A DNA stretch of 64,000 bases from Streptomyces sp. A 4/2 (GCF_940670765.1 NZ_CALNVW010000061.1:24372-88371), one strand, 5' to 3'; shown: positions 28,498 to 37,770, counted from the first letter of the stretch. Translations and numbers: made by a program. The notes: generated from the sequence alone by a model not told the origin.

Positions 28498-29237
28498 AGG
28501 GCCGTGGTCCCCTCGTCTGCGGCAGGTCGGCTTCCGTGCGCCCGGTCGAGGTCGCGTACGGCCTGGTCGAGCAGAGCCCGCATGGCGCGTTCGGCCGCGG
28601 CCGGGTCCTGGTCGCGTACGGCGTCCAGGACGGCACGGTGGCTGGGTACGGGGTCCTCGCCGTGCGGCGAGGAGTGCACGATCTCGTCGCGGTGCGCGAG
28701 GCCGGACTCGATGACCATCTCCATACGGTCCAGCAGTTCGTTGTGGGTGGCCGCGAGGAGCGCGCGGTGGAAAGCGAGGTCCGCCTCGACCGCGTGGGTC
28801 GCGCCGCCCTCCTGCTCGCTCATGGCGGTCAGGGCCGCTTCGAGGGCCGCGAGGTCGGTGTCGGTGCGGCGTTCGGCGGCCAGCCGGACGGCGGCCGGCT
28901 CGATGATGCCGCGGACCTCACCGAGATCGCGCAGCAGCCCGAGGTCGGTACCCGTCCCGGTGGCGACCGCGAACTGCCAGCGCAGCACATCCGCGTCCAG
29001 GAGGTTCCAGTCGGAGCGGGCGCGGACGAAGGTTCCGCGCTTCTGGCGGGCATCGACCATTCCCTTGGCCGCCAGGACCTTCAGGGATTCGCGCAGGGTG
29101 GTCAGGCTGACGTCCAACTCGCCCTGCAGCGTCACCAGGTCGAGGGTCGCCCCCTCGGGAATCTCGCCACTCAGCACCCGGCGCGCGAGAGTCTCCACGG
29201 TCTGGCCGTGCACTCCGCGACGCGCGTATGGCGTCAT
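28494..29237 (-). CDS. dgoR: FadR/GntR-family (FCD) regulator of the galactonate operon
   Basis: This 247-residue regulator has an N-terminal winged helix (QTVETLARRVLSGEIPEG to TTLRESLKVLAAKGMVDARQKRGTFVR) and an all-helical FCD domain with metal/ligand histidines (DLAFHRALL, and LDQAVRD...). It corresponds in position and type to DgoR, which represses galactonate genes until galactonate or a related acid binds. The start overlaps nothing upstream; its stop overlaps dgoD (ATGA). A 23-bp AT-rich palindrome at 30212-30234 is a candidate operator. Confidence 0.88.
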   Translation of the reverse strand: MTPYARRGVHGQTVETLARRVLSGEIPEGATLDLVTLQGELDVSLTTLRESLKVLAAKGMVDARQKRGTFVRARSDWNLLDADVLRWQFAVATGTGTDLGLLRDLGEVRGIIEPAAVRLAAERRTDTDLAALEAALTAMSEQEGGATHAVEADLAFHRALLAATHNELLDRMEMVIESGLAHRDEIVHSSPHGEDPVPSHRAVLDAVRDQDPAAAERAMRALLDQAVRDLDRAHGSRPAADEGTTAL

Positions 29238-29277
29238 GTCTGTGTGCCTTTCTGATGTGCGTCGGGTACGGCGCCGG

Positions 29278-30036
29278 TCAGGCCGAGGCCTTCAGGACGG
29301 ACCAGCCGCCGTCGACGAGCAGACTGGATCCCGTGATGTAGGACGCCTCGTCGGCAGCGAGGAACGCGATGGCTGCCGCTGCCTCCTGGGGCGTTCCGAA
29401 GCGCTGCGCGGCGGTCTCGGTGACGCTCTTCCTGCGGTCCTCCTCCGACACCCGGTCCCAGGCCGCGGTGAGGATGGGACCCGGCAGTACCGCGTTGACC
29501 CGCACCTCGGGCCCGTACTCCACCGCGAGTTGTCCGCACAGGGAGAGCAGCGCGCCCTTGGACGCCGCGTAGGCGGGGTGCCCGGGGATGCCCTTGTGGG
29601 CGTGGACGGAGGAGGTGACCACCACCGCGCCGCGCTGTTCACGCAGGTCGGGCAGGACCGCGCGGAAGCCGAGGAACGCCCCGGTGAGATTCACCGCGAG
29701 CTGGCGCTCCCACGAGGCGACGGTCATGTCGTGCGCGGGGGTGACGTCGACCGTGTAGGCGTTGCTCACCAGGACGCCGACGGGGCCGAAGGTGTGTGCC
29801 GCGGAGACGATCCGTGCCCAGTCGCCCTCGTCCGAGACGTCCGCGCGGACGAAGACGGCCCGGCCGCCCTGTGCGCGGATACCGGCTGCGACGTTCTCGC
29901 CGGGGTCCGCGGCGATGTCGGCGAGGACCACCGCGGCGCCTTCCTCGGCGAGCCGTTCGGCGGTGGCCGCCCCGATGCCCGAGGCGGCTCCGGTGACCAC
30001 GGCCACCTTGTCGGCGAAGCGGGTGTTTCCGTTCAT
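29278..30036 (-). CDS. Short-chain dehydrogenase/reductase (sugar dehydrogenase candidate)
   Basis: This 252-residue SDR has the TGAASGIG nucleotide-binding turn, acidic D in LADIAADP (NAD preference), NAYT at the usual NNAG position and the catalytic S-Y-K set in VTSSVHAHKGIPGHPAYAASKGAL. First gene of the galactonate operon, it most likely oxidises D-galactose (or L-fucose/L-arabinose) to the lactone. A dedicated galactonolactonase is not evident in this operon; spontaneous hydrolysis or the amidohydrolase at 39477 could serve. Substrate is inference. Confidence 0.85.
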   Translation of the reverse strand: MNGNTRFADKVAVVTGAASGIGAATAERLAEEGAAVVLADIAADPGENVAAGIRAQGGRAVFVRADVSDEGDWARIVSAAHTFGPVGVLVSNAYTVDVTPAHDMTVASWERQLAVNLTGAFLGFRAVLPDLREQRGAVVVTSSVHAHKGIPGHPAYAASKGALLSLCGQLAVEYGPEVRVNAVLPGPILTAAWDRVSEEDRRKSVTETAAQRFGTPQEAAAAIAFLAADEASYITGSSLLVDGGWSVLKASA

Positions 30037-30211
30037 GGGGCGGGGTCGACTCCTCGGGTGGTGGACTCGGGTGGTGAAGCGGTCGGCTCGGTGCGGTGGT
30101 GCGCGTAGGACTCCGCCGACGCGCCCACGGCACGGGGTCCGGCCTCCTGACCCAGGCGGCCGGACCCCTCGTTCCGCTGGTACAGCCTGACGGGGCAACC
30201 GGGCCACCGTC

Positions 30212-30234
30212 AAGATTAATTACTAATTTATCTT
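30212..30234. promoter_or_regulatory. 23-bp AT-rich palindrome upstream of the galactonate operon
   Basis: Arms AGATTAATTA (30213-30222) and TAATTTATCT (30224-30233) around a central C match at 9 of 10 positions, with one more pair outside. This is strikingly AT-rich here and lies about 175 bases upstream of the SDR start, overlapping the stop codon of the beta-helix gene. It has the size and symmetry of an FCD-GntR operator, so DgoR-type control is likely but unproved. Confidence 0.6.
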
Positions 30235-32442
30235 CCGGCTTCGGCCCGGACGGCGTCCCGGACGGTGGCTCCCGGTCGCACGGTTCGCGTCGAGCCCGAT
30301 CCGGTCCATGGGTATCCGCTGGTAGCCGGAGAGCTGAGCGGCGATCACGTCGTCGTTGCCCAGGGTCGGCTTCCCGTCCACGACCGTCACGACGCCGGGG
30401 TCGGCGGTGAGTGTCAGGTTGTGGTCGACCGTTCCGTACGTGCGCGCGGACGGGGCGATGCTCAGCGCGGGGACGGAGCAGAGCGCGTTGTACTCGACGA
30501 CGTCGTACTTCGGGTACGCCGGCTGGTCGTCGGCGATGGTCACGAGGTGCGGATAGCGCGTCCGCCACGGCTCCTGCTGGTAGGGAACGGCGGCCAGCAG
30601 GTCGTACATCCCCCACGCGCCGCCGGGTGCCAGGTCCCCCGCCGCCCAGTTGAGTCCCCGTTCGTCGAGCGTCACCGAGTGGCTGGACGACAGGATGATG
30701 TTGTTGCTGATGGTGTTGTCCCGGCCGCCGCCGATCTGGAAGGCGGTGTCGACCTTGTAGAAGATGTTGCCGAACGCGGTCGTGCCGCAGAAGCAGTCGT
30801 CGAGGTAGATGCCCGAGGCGAAGAGGGACCCGCCGCTGCCCACGATGTCGTGCAGGAAGTTGTAGCGGATGACCGTGCCGCGTCCGGTCCACTCCCGGCC
30901 CGCGTAGATGGCCCCTGCGTCGTTGGTCTCCTTCACCACGTCGTTGATCTCGTTGTACTCGATCACGTGGTCGTTGCCGCGGAAGACGATGGCGACGTGC
31001 GGCGCATCGTAGATGTGGTTGTTGGCCACATGGTTTCCGACACCGGCGAGTTCGACCGCGGGGCTGTACGTCAGCTGGAGGCGGCTGTAGTCGTGGATCT
31101 CGTTGCCCACCACCCGGTTGTTCGCCGGGGTGAGGGTGGCCCGGTCACCGCCGGCGAGGGCGACGCCACCCTGGCCGGTGGCCTGGATGTGGCAGCCGCG
31201 GACCTCGTTGTCCGAACCGCCGCGCGGCCCGGCCGAGACGCTTGAGTCACCGATCGCGACCGCGCGACCGCCCAGGAGCCGCAGGGTGCAGCCCTCGACC
31301 GTGTTGGACGTGCCGTCGGTGATGACGATGCCGTCGCTGCGCGACCCCTCGAACGCCAGGTTCGAGAACGTGACGTTCGAGCAGCCGTCGAGGACGGCCA
31401 TCGGGTCGGCCAGCAGCGACAGTTGCACCGAAGCGCCGGACAGGTCGCTCGGCGGGTACAGGTACAGCTTCCCGGTGGACCGGTCGAGGTACCACTCGCC
31501 AGGAGAGTCGAGCTCCTCCAGCACGTTGTAGTAGTAGTAACGCTGGCCCGCCTTGACGCTGTACATGCTGGCGGTCCTGGTGGAGATCGTCTGCGCCGCC
31601 GGGTCGATCGCCTTGATCTGGAGGTTGCCGTCGGCCCACTCGTAGAACCAGTAGCCCTGCATCCACACGTCGCTGGTGTCGGCCCAGGTCGACGGCCGGG
31701 TGTCGGTGTACTTGAACGTGGCGCCCTTGGCGAACTCGGCGGCCATCTTGTCGGGGTCGCCGAGGACGCTACGGGGGTTCCCGCCCGGGTCGAGGACCTG
31801 GCCGGTGGTGAGGAACCCGGTGCTCGGGTAGCGGGCGAGGGTCATCGCCTCGCTGTTGAAGAAGAGTTCGGGTGGGGTGACCGAGCGCGGCAGGCCGTAG
31901 CCGGCCTGGACGATCTGGCCGTAGTCGGTGATCCCGAGCGCCTTCAGGTCGAACTCGCGGACGATGTCGCGCGAGCCGGCCGGGAGCCGGTCGCGGATCG
32001 CCTCGTCGGTGACCGCCCCGAACCCGGTGGCGGGGAGGTCCACGCCGCCGACGAGCCGGACCTGTTCGCCGTTGTACGCGGCGTAGGTGACCGGCCCGCC
32101 CGGTGTACCGGAGTCCCGCGCGTCGAGGGTGAAGCTCTGCGTCCGCCGGTACGTGCCGCCCCGGAGGAAGACGGTCACCGGCGCCGTGGCACGGCCACGG
32201 GCCGCCCCCCGCCAGGCGCGGACCGCGTCGCGCGCCTTCTCCAGCGTGGCGAACGGCGCGGCCTGGGTACCCGGGTTCGAGTCCTTCCCGTCCGTAGCCA
32301 CGAAGAAGGACTTCTGGTCCTCGGCCCGGCCCCGGCGGGCGCCGGTACCGGCGTAGGCCGGCCCGGCGACGAAGGCTGCGGACGCGCCTACGCCGACGGC
32401 CCCGGCGGCCTTGAGAAGATCACGTCGCGAGAATCTGGACAT
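30223..32442 (-). CDS. Tat-exported right-handed parallel beta-helix protein, probable polysaccharide-active enzyme
   Basis: This 739-residue protein begins with a twin-arginine signal (SRFSRRDLLKAAGAVGVG, cleavage near AYAGTG). The mature part opens with FFVATDGKDSNPGTQAAPFATLEKARDAVR, a motif that introduces right-handed beta-helix domains, and continues with GGTYRRTQSFTL and many N-N/G-N-x-I turns typical of coils (NRVVGNEIHDYS, NHVANNHIYDAP, HVIEYNEINDV). Glycoside hydrolases (for example GH110 or GH141) and lyases use this fold; which one cannot be decided. Between the galactonate operon and the sugar importer, it likely releases galactose- or uronate-type sugars outside the cell. The C-terminal RSRKIN ends in the palindrome at 30212. 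Confidence 0.82.
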   Translation of the reverse strand: MSRFSRRDLLKAAGAVGVGASAAFVAGPAYAGTGARRGRAEDQKSFFVATDGKDSNPGTQAAPFATLEKARDAVRAWRGAARGRATAPVTVFLRGGTYRRTQSFTLDARDSGTPGGPVTYAAYNGEQVRLVGGVDLPATGFGAVTDEAIRDRLPAGSRDIVREFDLKALGITDYGQIVQAGYGLPRSVTPPELFFNSEAMTLARYPSTGFLTTGQVLDPGGNPRSVLGDPDKMAAEFAKGATFKYTDTRPSTWADTSDVWMQGYWFYEWADGNLQIKAIDPAAQTISTRTASMYSVKAGQRYYYYNVLEELDSPGEWYLDRSTGKLYLYPPSDLSGASVQLSLLADPMAVLDGCSNVTFSNLAFEGSRSDGIVITDGTSNTVEGCTLRLLGGRAVAIGDSSVSAGPRGGSDNEVRGCHIQATGQGGVALAGGDRATLTPANNRVVGNEIHDYSRLQLTYSPAVELAGVGNHVANNHIYDAPHVAIVFRGNDHVIEYNEINDVVKETNDAGAIYAGREWTGRGTVIRYNFLHDIVGSGGSLFASGIYLDDCFCGTTAFGNIFYKVDTAFQIGGGRDNTISNNIILSSSHSVTLDERGLNWAAGDLAPGGAWGMYDLLAAVPYQQEPWRTRYPHLVTIADDQPAYPKYDVVEYNALCSVPALSIAPSARTYGTVDHNLTLTADPGVVTVVDGKPTLGNDDVIAAQLSGYQRIPMDRIGLDANRATGSHRPGRRPGRSRKIN

Positions 32443-32534
32443 GTAGTGCCCTTTCGTAGATACCTACCGGAACCGGGTCCTCGATCCGGGGCGAACAGCG
32501 CCTCCGGCCGAGCCCTCGTTACGCGATGCTCCGG

Positions 32535-32733
32535 CTAATCGATAATCGCTGAGCGCCAAGTAGCGGGTCGGCGGCGGCGCGTGTCAAGGGATCTTTCAAA
32601 ACCCGCCGCAAGAAACCGAGTTCACACCCCTCGCAGGTTGCGAACAGGTAACGCTGCTGTTGCCAACCCTTGACCGCTGCCCGGAACTTCCCCGATGGTG
32701 AGGTCGCTATCGATAAGCGATAAGCGATAAGCG
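32535..32733. promoter_or_regulatory. Divergent promoter region with CGATAAG tandem repeats
   Basis: The 307-base region between the beta-helix gene and the sugar-binding protein gene carries, next to the latter, three perfect head-to-tail heptamers CGATAAG (32711-32731), overlapping the palindrome TATCGATA (32708-32715). A related TAATCGATAATCGCT lies at 32536-32550 near the former. Both are AT-rich against their surroundings. They look like paired operators for a regulator controlling both directions, perhaps the GntR protein at 40358. Confidence 0.6.
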
Positions 32734-32749
32734 TTCGATGGAGGGTTCG

Positions 32750-34009
32750 ATGGGTTCGGGTTCTCGCCGGCATCTGGTCAAACTGGGTGCTCTCGCCATA
32801 TCCGCCGCACTGCTCACGGGCTGCTCGACCGGCACCGATTCAGCAGGCGGCGGCAAGAACATCCGCATGCTGGTCAACATCACTCCGGTGCTGACCAAGC
32901 AGTTCTACAAGGACCTGGTGGCCGGGTACGTCGCCGATCACCCCGGAGTGAAGGTCACGATCGAGGCGCCCACCGGCAGGGGCATCGAGGACACGCTGAA
33001 GCAGCAACTGGCCGCCGGCAGCCCCCCCGACATCCTCGCCGGCGGGCAGAACACGGCTCTCGCCGGACAGATGGCACCGCTGCCCGACGCGCAGTGGGTG
33101 AAGGACTCACCGTTCGCGGAGGCGTCCAAACTGGACGGCAAGGTCTGGATGGCCGGGACCGGCGTCCAGCTCCAGTCGCTGGTGTTCTACAACAAGGACG
33201 CCTTCACCAAGGCCGGTGTCACCTCGACGCCCAAGACGTTCGACGAGTTCACCGCCGCGCTGCGCAAGCTGAAGAGCGCCGGTTACACGCCGATGCAGAC
33301 CGGTGGCGAGTGGACCACCGGCGCGCAGGCCCTGATGATGGCCAACCCGAACGTCATGAACACCGAGCCGCAGTGGTACGCGAAGCGGAACAAGGGCTCC
33401 GTGACCTTCGCCGGCAGCAACTACGCCAAGTTCCTCGACGTCTACCAGTCCTGGATCAAGGACGGCCTGGTTCCCAAGGACGCCAACGGCATCAAGTACC
33501 AGGACATGATCAACAACTTCACCGCCGGCAAGTCGGCGACGATGGTCATGGGCAACTGGCTGGCGGCCTCGCTCGCCGATGCGAAGCCGGGCTTCGACGC
33601 GGGCGTGTTCCCCGTGCCCACGTTCGACGGCTCCACGCCGCCGCAGGCCGCCAACCCGGCCATGCCGTACTCGGTGCTCAAGAGCTCCAAGCACACCGCC
33701 GAGGCGATCGACCTGGTCAAGTACCTGGTCAGTGACAAGAAGGCGGTCACGAAGGGACTGAGCGCGGAGGGCAACTTCCGTACCGGGTACAGCTACAAGG
33801 CCACCCCGCTGACCAACGACATCGCGAAGCTCCTCGACGCCGCCGGCGGCAAGACCGTCGCGATCGGCCCGGGACTGGGCGACAACTCGTCACCGGCGGG
33901 CTTCCCCGACGAGCTCAACACCCAGGTCCAGAGCATGTATCTGGGAACGTCGGCGGACAAGGTGGCGGGGGCCATGGACAAGTGGTGGTCCGCGAATGCG
34001 CCCAAGTAA
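32750..34009 (+). CDS. ABC transporter sugar-binding lipoprotein
   Basis: This 419-residue extracellular solute-binding protein (family 1) has a lipoprotein signal peptide ending in LLTGCS, with the lipidated Cys. The mature domain has family features (FYKDLVAGYVADHPGVKV, LAAGSPPDILAGG, VFYNKDAFTKAGV, FTAGKSATMVMGNW). It feeds the two permeases encoded directly downstream, the first overlapping by 14 bp. GGAGGG sits 5 bases before ATG 32750; an upstream ATG at 32738 is also in frame. Likely ligand: an oligosaccharide released by the beta-helix enzyme. Confidence 0.92.
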   Translation: MGSGSRRHLVKLGALAISAALLTGCSTGTDSAGGGKNIRMLVNITPVLTKQFYKDLVAGYVADHPGVKVTIEAPTGRGIEDTLKQQLAAGSPPDILAGGQNTALAGQMAPLPDAQWVKDSPFAEASKLDGKVWMAGTGVQLQSLVFYNKDAFTKAGVTSTPKTFDEFTAALRKLKSAGYTPMQTGGEWTTGAQALMMANPNVMNTEPQWYAKRNKGSVTFAGSNYAKFLDVYQSWIKDGLVPKDANGIKYQDMINNFTAGKSATMVMGNWLAASLADAKPGFDAGVFPVPTFDGSTPPQAANPAMPYSVLKSSKHTAEAIDLVKYLVSDKKAVTKGLSAEGNFRTGYSYKATPLTNDIAKLLDAAGGKTVAIGPGLGDNSSPAGFPDELNTQVQSMYLGTSADKVAGAMDKWWSANAPK

Positions 34010-34976
34010 CGCGACGCTCACCGCTTCTGGACCGTCGGACAACCCGCCGGTCCAGGAGCGCCCCCGTCGCACTCAGCACACTCCCCCGCGCCCGCTGCGC
34101 GTACGCGCCGCCCGCAGCCTGTCCAGCATCTTCATGGTCGGCCCCGCACTGGCGGCGGTCGTGGCCTTCATCCTCATCCCCGTCGTGGTCGCCGGACGGC
34201 TCAGCTTCACCGACTGGGACGGTTTCTCCGACAGCTACAAATCCCTGGGCCTGGACAACTACGTCCAGCTGTTCCACGACCCGGGCGTGAAGAACGCGGC
34301 GTACGTCACGCTCGTGATCGCGGTGGTCGGCACCGTGGCCTGCAACGTCCTCGGTCTGGGCCTCGCGGTCATGCTCAACGGCGAGGGGCGCGTCAAAGCG
34401 ATACTGCGGGGTCTGTTCTTCTACCCGCACGTGCTCGGCGCGGTCATCATCGGCTTCCTGTGGTCGGCCATCCTGAGCAGTGAGGGAGCCATCAACACGC
34501 TCCTGAGCGCCGCGCACCGCTCGAAGATCCCGTTCCTGTCCGATCCTCACTGGGCGCTCGCATCGGTCGTCTTCGTGGTGATCTGGTCGACGTTCGGGGT
34601 GAACGTGGTCCTCTACCTGGCCGGGCTGCAGACGATCCCCGAGTCGCTCCTGGAGGCGGCGCGCATCGACGGTGCCTCACGCTGGCAGACGTTCCGCCAG
34701 GTCGTGCTGCCGATGCTGGCACCCACGGTGACGATCAACGTGGTCCTCGTACTCGTCCAACTGCTGCGGGTCTACGACCTGGTACTGGCGATGACCGACG
34801 GTGGTCCGGCGGGCCACACGCAGACGTACGCGTACCTGGTCCTGTCGGAGTCGTTCCTCAACGGGAAGATCGGCTACGCCTCGGCCCAGAGCATCGTCCT
34901 CATGATCGTCATCACGGTGCTCGCCATCGTGGTCGTGGCGCTGCGCCAGCGCAGCGAGAAGGCGGTGGAACAGTGA
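33996..34976 (+). CDS. ABC sugar transporter permease (MalF-type)
   Basis: This 326-residue protein has six hydrophobic helices after a hydrophilic N-terminal stretch of about 40 residues. The cytoplasmic EAA loop ESLLEAARIDGASRWQTFRQVVLPML contacts the ATPase. No ATP-binding subunit is encoded in this cluster; Streptomyces importers of this class usually share the MsiK ATPase, encoded elsewhere. Coupled to the second permease by a GTGA overlap. Confidence 0.93.
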   Translation: MRPSNATLTASGPSDNPPVQERPRRTQHTPPRPLRVRAARSLSSIFMVGPALAAVVAFILIPVVVAGRLSFTDWDGFSDSYKSLGLDNYVQLFHDPGVKNAAYVTLVIAVVGTVACNVLGLGLAVMLNGEGRVKAILRGLFFYPHVLGAVIIGFLWSAILSSEGAINTLLSAAHRSKIPFLSDPHWALASVVFVVIWSTFGVNVVLYLAGLQTIPESLLEAARIDGASRWQTFRQVVLPMLAPTVTINVVLVLVQLLRVYDLVLAMTDGGPAGHTQTYAYLVLSESFLNGKIGYASAQSIVLMIVITVLAIVVVALRQRSEKAVEQ

Positions 34977-35809
34977 ACCGCAAAGCAGGCAGTCGCGTCG
35001 GCTCGGTCATGCTCGGCCTCTTCGCCCTGGTCATGCTGGTGCCGCTGTACCTCGTGATCGTCAACGCGTTCAAGCCGGAGTCGGCGATCCGTCAACGGCC
35101 GTTCTCCGCCGCCCCGGGAGTGCTGTCCACGGACCATCTCCGAGCGGCACTGTCGTCACCGGACTACAACATCATCAAGGCGTTCGGCGTCACGGTGATG
35201 TTCGTGGTGCTGGTCAACGTGCTGTCCCTGGCCCTGGCCGGGCCGGCCGCCTATGTCATCGCCCGGGGTACCCGCCGGTGGCACAAGGGGATGCTGCTGG
35301 TGTTCCTGGCCGGGCTGTTCATCCCCGGGCAGGTCCTGGTCATCCCGGTGATCTACGTGCTGCGCTTCACGGGCCTGATGGGCACGATCCCCGGATTCGT
35401 CCTGTACGAGGCGACGTTGACCCTGCCGCTGTCGATGTTCCTGTTCGTGGGCTACATCAAGTCCATCCCCCGGGAGCTCGACGAGGCGGCGCAGATCGAC
35501 GGCGCGGGCCGGCTGCGCACCTTCTGGCAGGTGATCTTCCCGCTGATGCAGCCGGTCGTGGTCACCGCGATCGTCCTGCACACCATCGGGGTCTGGACGG
35601 ACTTCGTGAACCCGCAGATCGTGCTGGGCCCGACATCGGGTCTGTACACGGTGATGACCGGCGTGTACTCCGCGATCGGTCTGCACACCACCGACCTGTC
35701 CGTGGTCTATCCGACGCTGCTGCTGGCCATCGCGCCGGTGCTGATCTTCTTCGTGATCATGCAGCGCAAGATCGTCGGCGGCCTCACCGCCGGCGCGACG
35801 AAGGGATGA
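34973..35809 (+). CDS. ABC sugar transporter permease (MalG-type)
   Basis: This 278-residue permease has six membrane helices, an N-terminal VMLVPLYLVIVNAFKPE stretch and the EAA loop RELDEAAQIDGAGRLRTFWQVIFPLM. It pairs with the MalF-type permease to form the channel. Its stop overlaps the start of the following gene (ATGA), linking transport to intracellular breakdown. Confidence 0.93.
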   Translation: MNRKAGSRVGSVMLGLFALVMLVPLYLVIVNAFKPESAIRQRPFSAAPGVLSTDHLRAALSSPDYNIIKAFGVTVMFVVLVNVLSLALAGPAAYVIARGTRRWHKGMLLVFLAGLFIPGQVLVIPVIYVLRFTGLMGTIPGFVLYEATLTLPLSMFLFVGYIKSIPRELDEAAQIDGAGRLRTFWQVIFPLMQPVVVTAIVLHTIGVWTDFVNPQIVLGPTSGLYTVMTGVYSAIGLHTTDLSVVYPTLLLAIAPVLIFFVIMQRKIVGGLTAGATKG

Positions 35810-37770
35810 CCGTGGGCAAGCACATGGTGAGCGTGACGGCGTCCGTGCCGGCCTGCGAACCGCCCGCCTGGGCCGTACTGCAACGGCAGTTGTTCTCCGT
35901 ACTGGACGAGGCATGGCGGGTCTTCGAGGACCGGTACTGCCACCCCGAGGGCGGGCTGCGCTTCGACGGGGTACTGGAAGGCCGTGACGGGGCGGACGAC
36001 TTCTACGAGCCGTTCTTCAACTGGCCGATGCTGTACATGCTCGGCGGGTCGGACGACCTGCTCGACGCCAGCAAGAAGCACTGGAACGGCGTCACCCGGC
36101 AGCTGTCCGAAGCCGGGTTCCTGGTCGACGAGTACGAGCGCGGGTACGACTGGTTCCACCAGGGCGAGTCGCTGCTGATGTTCTACGGGATCTGCGCGGC
36201 CGACCCGTCCGACGACACGTTCCGCCGGCGGGCGCTGCGCTTCGCCGAGCTCTACCTGCCCACCTCGCCCGTCGGCAATGTCGACGGCCCGCGGCGGATC
36301 ATCACGGCCCCGCACACGGGGGCCGGCGGGCCGCGCCGCGGCGTGGACGAGGGATGGGCGCAGGGGTACGGCGCGGAACTGACCAACATGAAGCCGTACG
36401 GCCTGCCGCTGGAGGATCTGCCCGGCATCGACAGCTGGGACGACCTGGCCGACCCCGCCAACGCGCGGCGTATGGGCGAGGCGATGGACCGGCGGCTCGG
36501 CGACGGCGACGTCGCGGTGAACCTCGCGTCCACCTCGCTGATCGCCAACGCGTGGCTGTACACGGGCGAGGACCGGTACCGCGACTGGCTCGTCGACTAC
36601 GTGCAGGCCTGGCGTGACCGGGCCGCCGCCGCGGACGGCATCGTCCCGGACAACGTGGGCCCCTCCGGGGAGGTCGGTGAGCTGCACGACGGCCGCTGGT
36701 ACGGCGGCTCGTACGGCTGGACCTGGCCGCACGGTCTGCACAGCGTCGGCGCGGTCGCTCTCATCGCGGCCATGAACGCCGCGCTGGTCACCGGCGACGA
36801 CGCGTGGTTCGACCTGGCCCGCGCCCCACTGGACCGGGTGCTGGAAGAGGCGACGCGCGGGCCGGTCCGTGACGGGGAATCCAGCATGGCCTCGACCTGG
36901 CTCCAGCGCCTCGGGCCCGACGCCGACGCCGACCTGCAACTGGTGCCCTACCGGAAGGGCATGCACGGCTGGTTCGACCACCAGCCGCTGCAGATCGCCT
37001 TCCCGGCCTGGATCTGGTGGTGCTCCGGCGACCCGCAGGACCGGCAGCGGCTCGACCAGGTGGAGCGCGAGTGCGGCTACGACTGGACGACCGTGCACGC
37101 CTTCCGCGACAAGGAGGAGGCCGGGCACGAAGCTCCGTGGCTCGCCTACCTCGACGGCCGCAACCCCGACTACCCGGCGCGCGCCCTCGGCATGGCGCTG
37201 GGGCAGGTCGCCCGCAGGATGGCACTCGTCCACGAGGACGCGTCGTCGGTCCGCACCGATGACATCCACTGGTGGCAGCGGCTCAATCCCGTGGTGACCG
37301 AGATCCTGGTGCAGCTGACCACCGGCGCGCCCGCCGCCCCCTACAACGGGGGGCTCCAGCAGACCCGGGTGCGCTACTGGGACGCCGACCGCAGCCGTCC
37401 CGGCCTGCCGGCCGACGTCGCCGCCCTCGTCGAGGAGCTCGACGAGACCCGGGTCGGCGTCCAGTTGGTCAACCTGAGCAATACGCGCGAGCGGCGTGTG
37501 GTCGTACAGGCCGGCGCGTTCGCCGAGGACGGCATCGACCACGTCGTGGTGGACCAGCTCGACGACGGCTATCCCGGCCCGAACCGCGCCTACCGGGCCG
37601 ATGAGTTCACGACCAGTACCCGGCGCATCGACGTGCACGACAACCACCTTCTGGTGGTCCTGCCGCCGGGGACCCGGCTCGGCCTGTCCATGCAGGTCCG
37701 GCGCCACCAATTCACCCCGAGCCACCCCACGTTCGACCGATTCCAGGAGAAGCAGAATGACGACCGATGA
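35806..37770 (+). CDS. Uncharacterised predicted helical-barrel carbohydrate-active enzyme
   Basis: The 654-residue cytoplasmic protein has no signal peptide. Its first 500 residues are rich in amphipathic helices and aromatic/acidic motifs (EPFFNWPMLYMLGG, DWFHQGESLLMFYG, SYGWTWPHGLHSVG, MHGWFDHQPLQIAFPAWIWW) reminiscent of alpha/alpha-barrel glycoside hydrolases. The last 100 residues look beta-rich (GVQLVNLSNTRERRVVVQAGAF). I do not recognise the family; a GH154-like glucuronidase or a GH88/105-like hydrolase are possibilities. Coupled to an importer and followed by sugar-acid genes, it probably processes the imported saccharide. Catalytic residues not assigned. Confidence 0.7.
   Translation: MTVGKHMVSVTASVPACEPPAWAVLQRQLFSVLDEAWRVFEDRYCHPEGGLRFDGVLEGRDGADDFYEPFFNWPMLYMLGGSDDLLDASKKHWNGVTRQLSEAGFLVDEYERGYDWFHQGESLLMFYGICAADPSDDTFRRRALRFAELYLPTSPVGNVDGPRRIITAPHTGAGGPRRGVDEGWAQGYGAELTNMKPYGLPLEDLPGIDSWDDLADPANARRMGEAMDRRLGDGDVAVNLASTSLIANAWLYTGEDRYRDWLVDYVQAWRDRAAAADGIVPDNVGPSGEVGELHDGRWYGGSYGWTWPHGLHSVGAVALIAAMNAALVTGDDAWFDLARAPLDRVLEEATRGPVRDGESSMASTWLQRLGPDADADLQLVPYRKGMHGWFDHQPLQIAFPAWIWWCSGDPQDRQRLDQVERECGYDWTTVHAFRDKEEAGHEAPWLAYLDGRNPDYPARALGMALGQVARRMALVHEDASSVRTDDIHWWQRLNPVVTEILVQLTTGAPAAPYNGGLQQTRVRYWDADRSRPGLPADVAALVEELDETRVGVQLVNLSNTRERRVVVQAGAFAEDGIDHVVVDQLDDGYPGPNRAYRADEFTTSTRRIDVHDNHLLVVLPPGTRLGLSMQVRRHQFTPSHPTFDRFQEKQNDDR

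Noticed and set aside
30223..32442. Calling the beta-helix protein a specific GH110 or pectate lyase
   Set aside because: The fold is clear but family-defining catalytic residues could not be assigned by eye.
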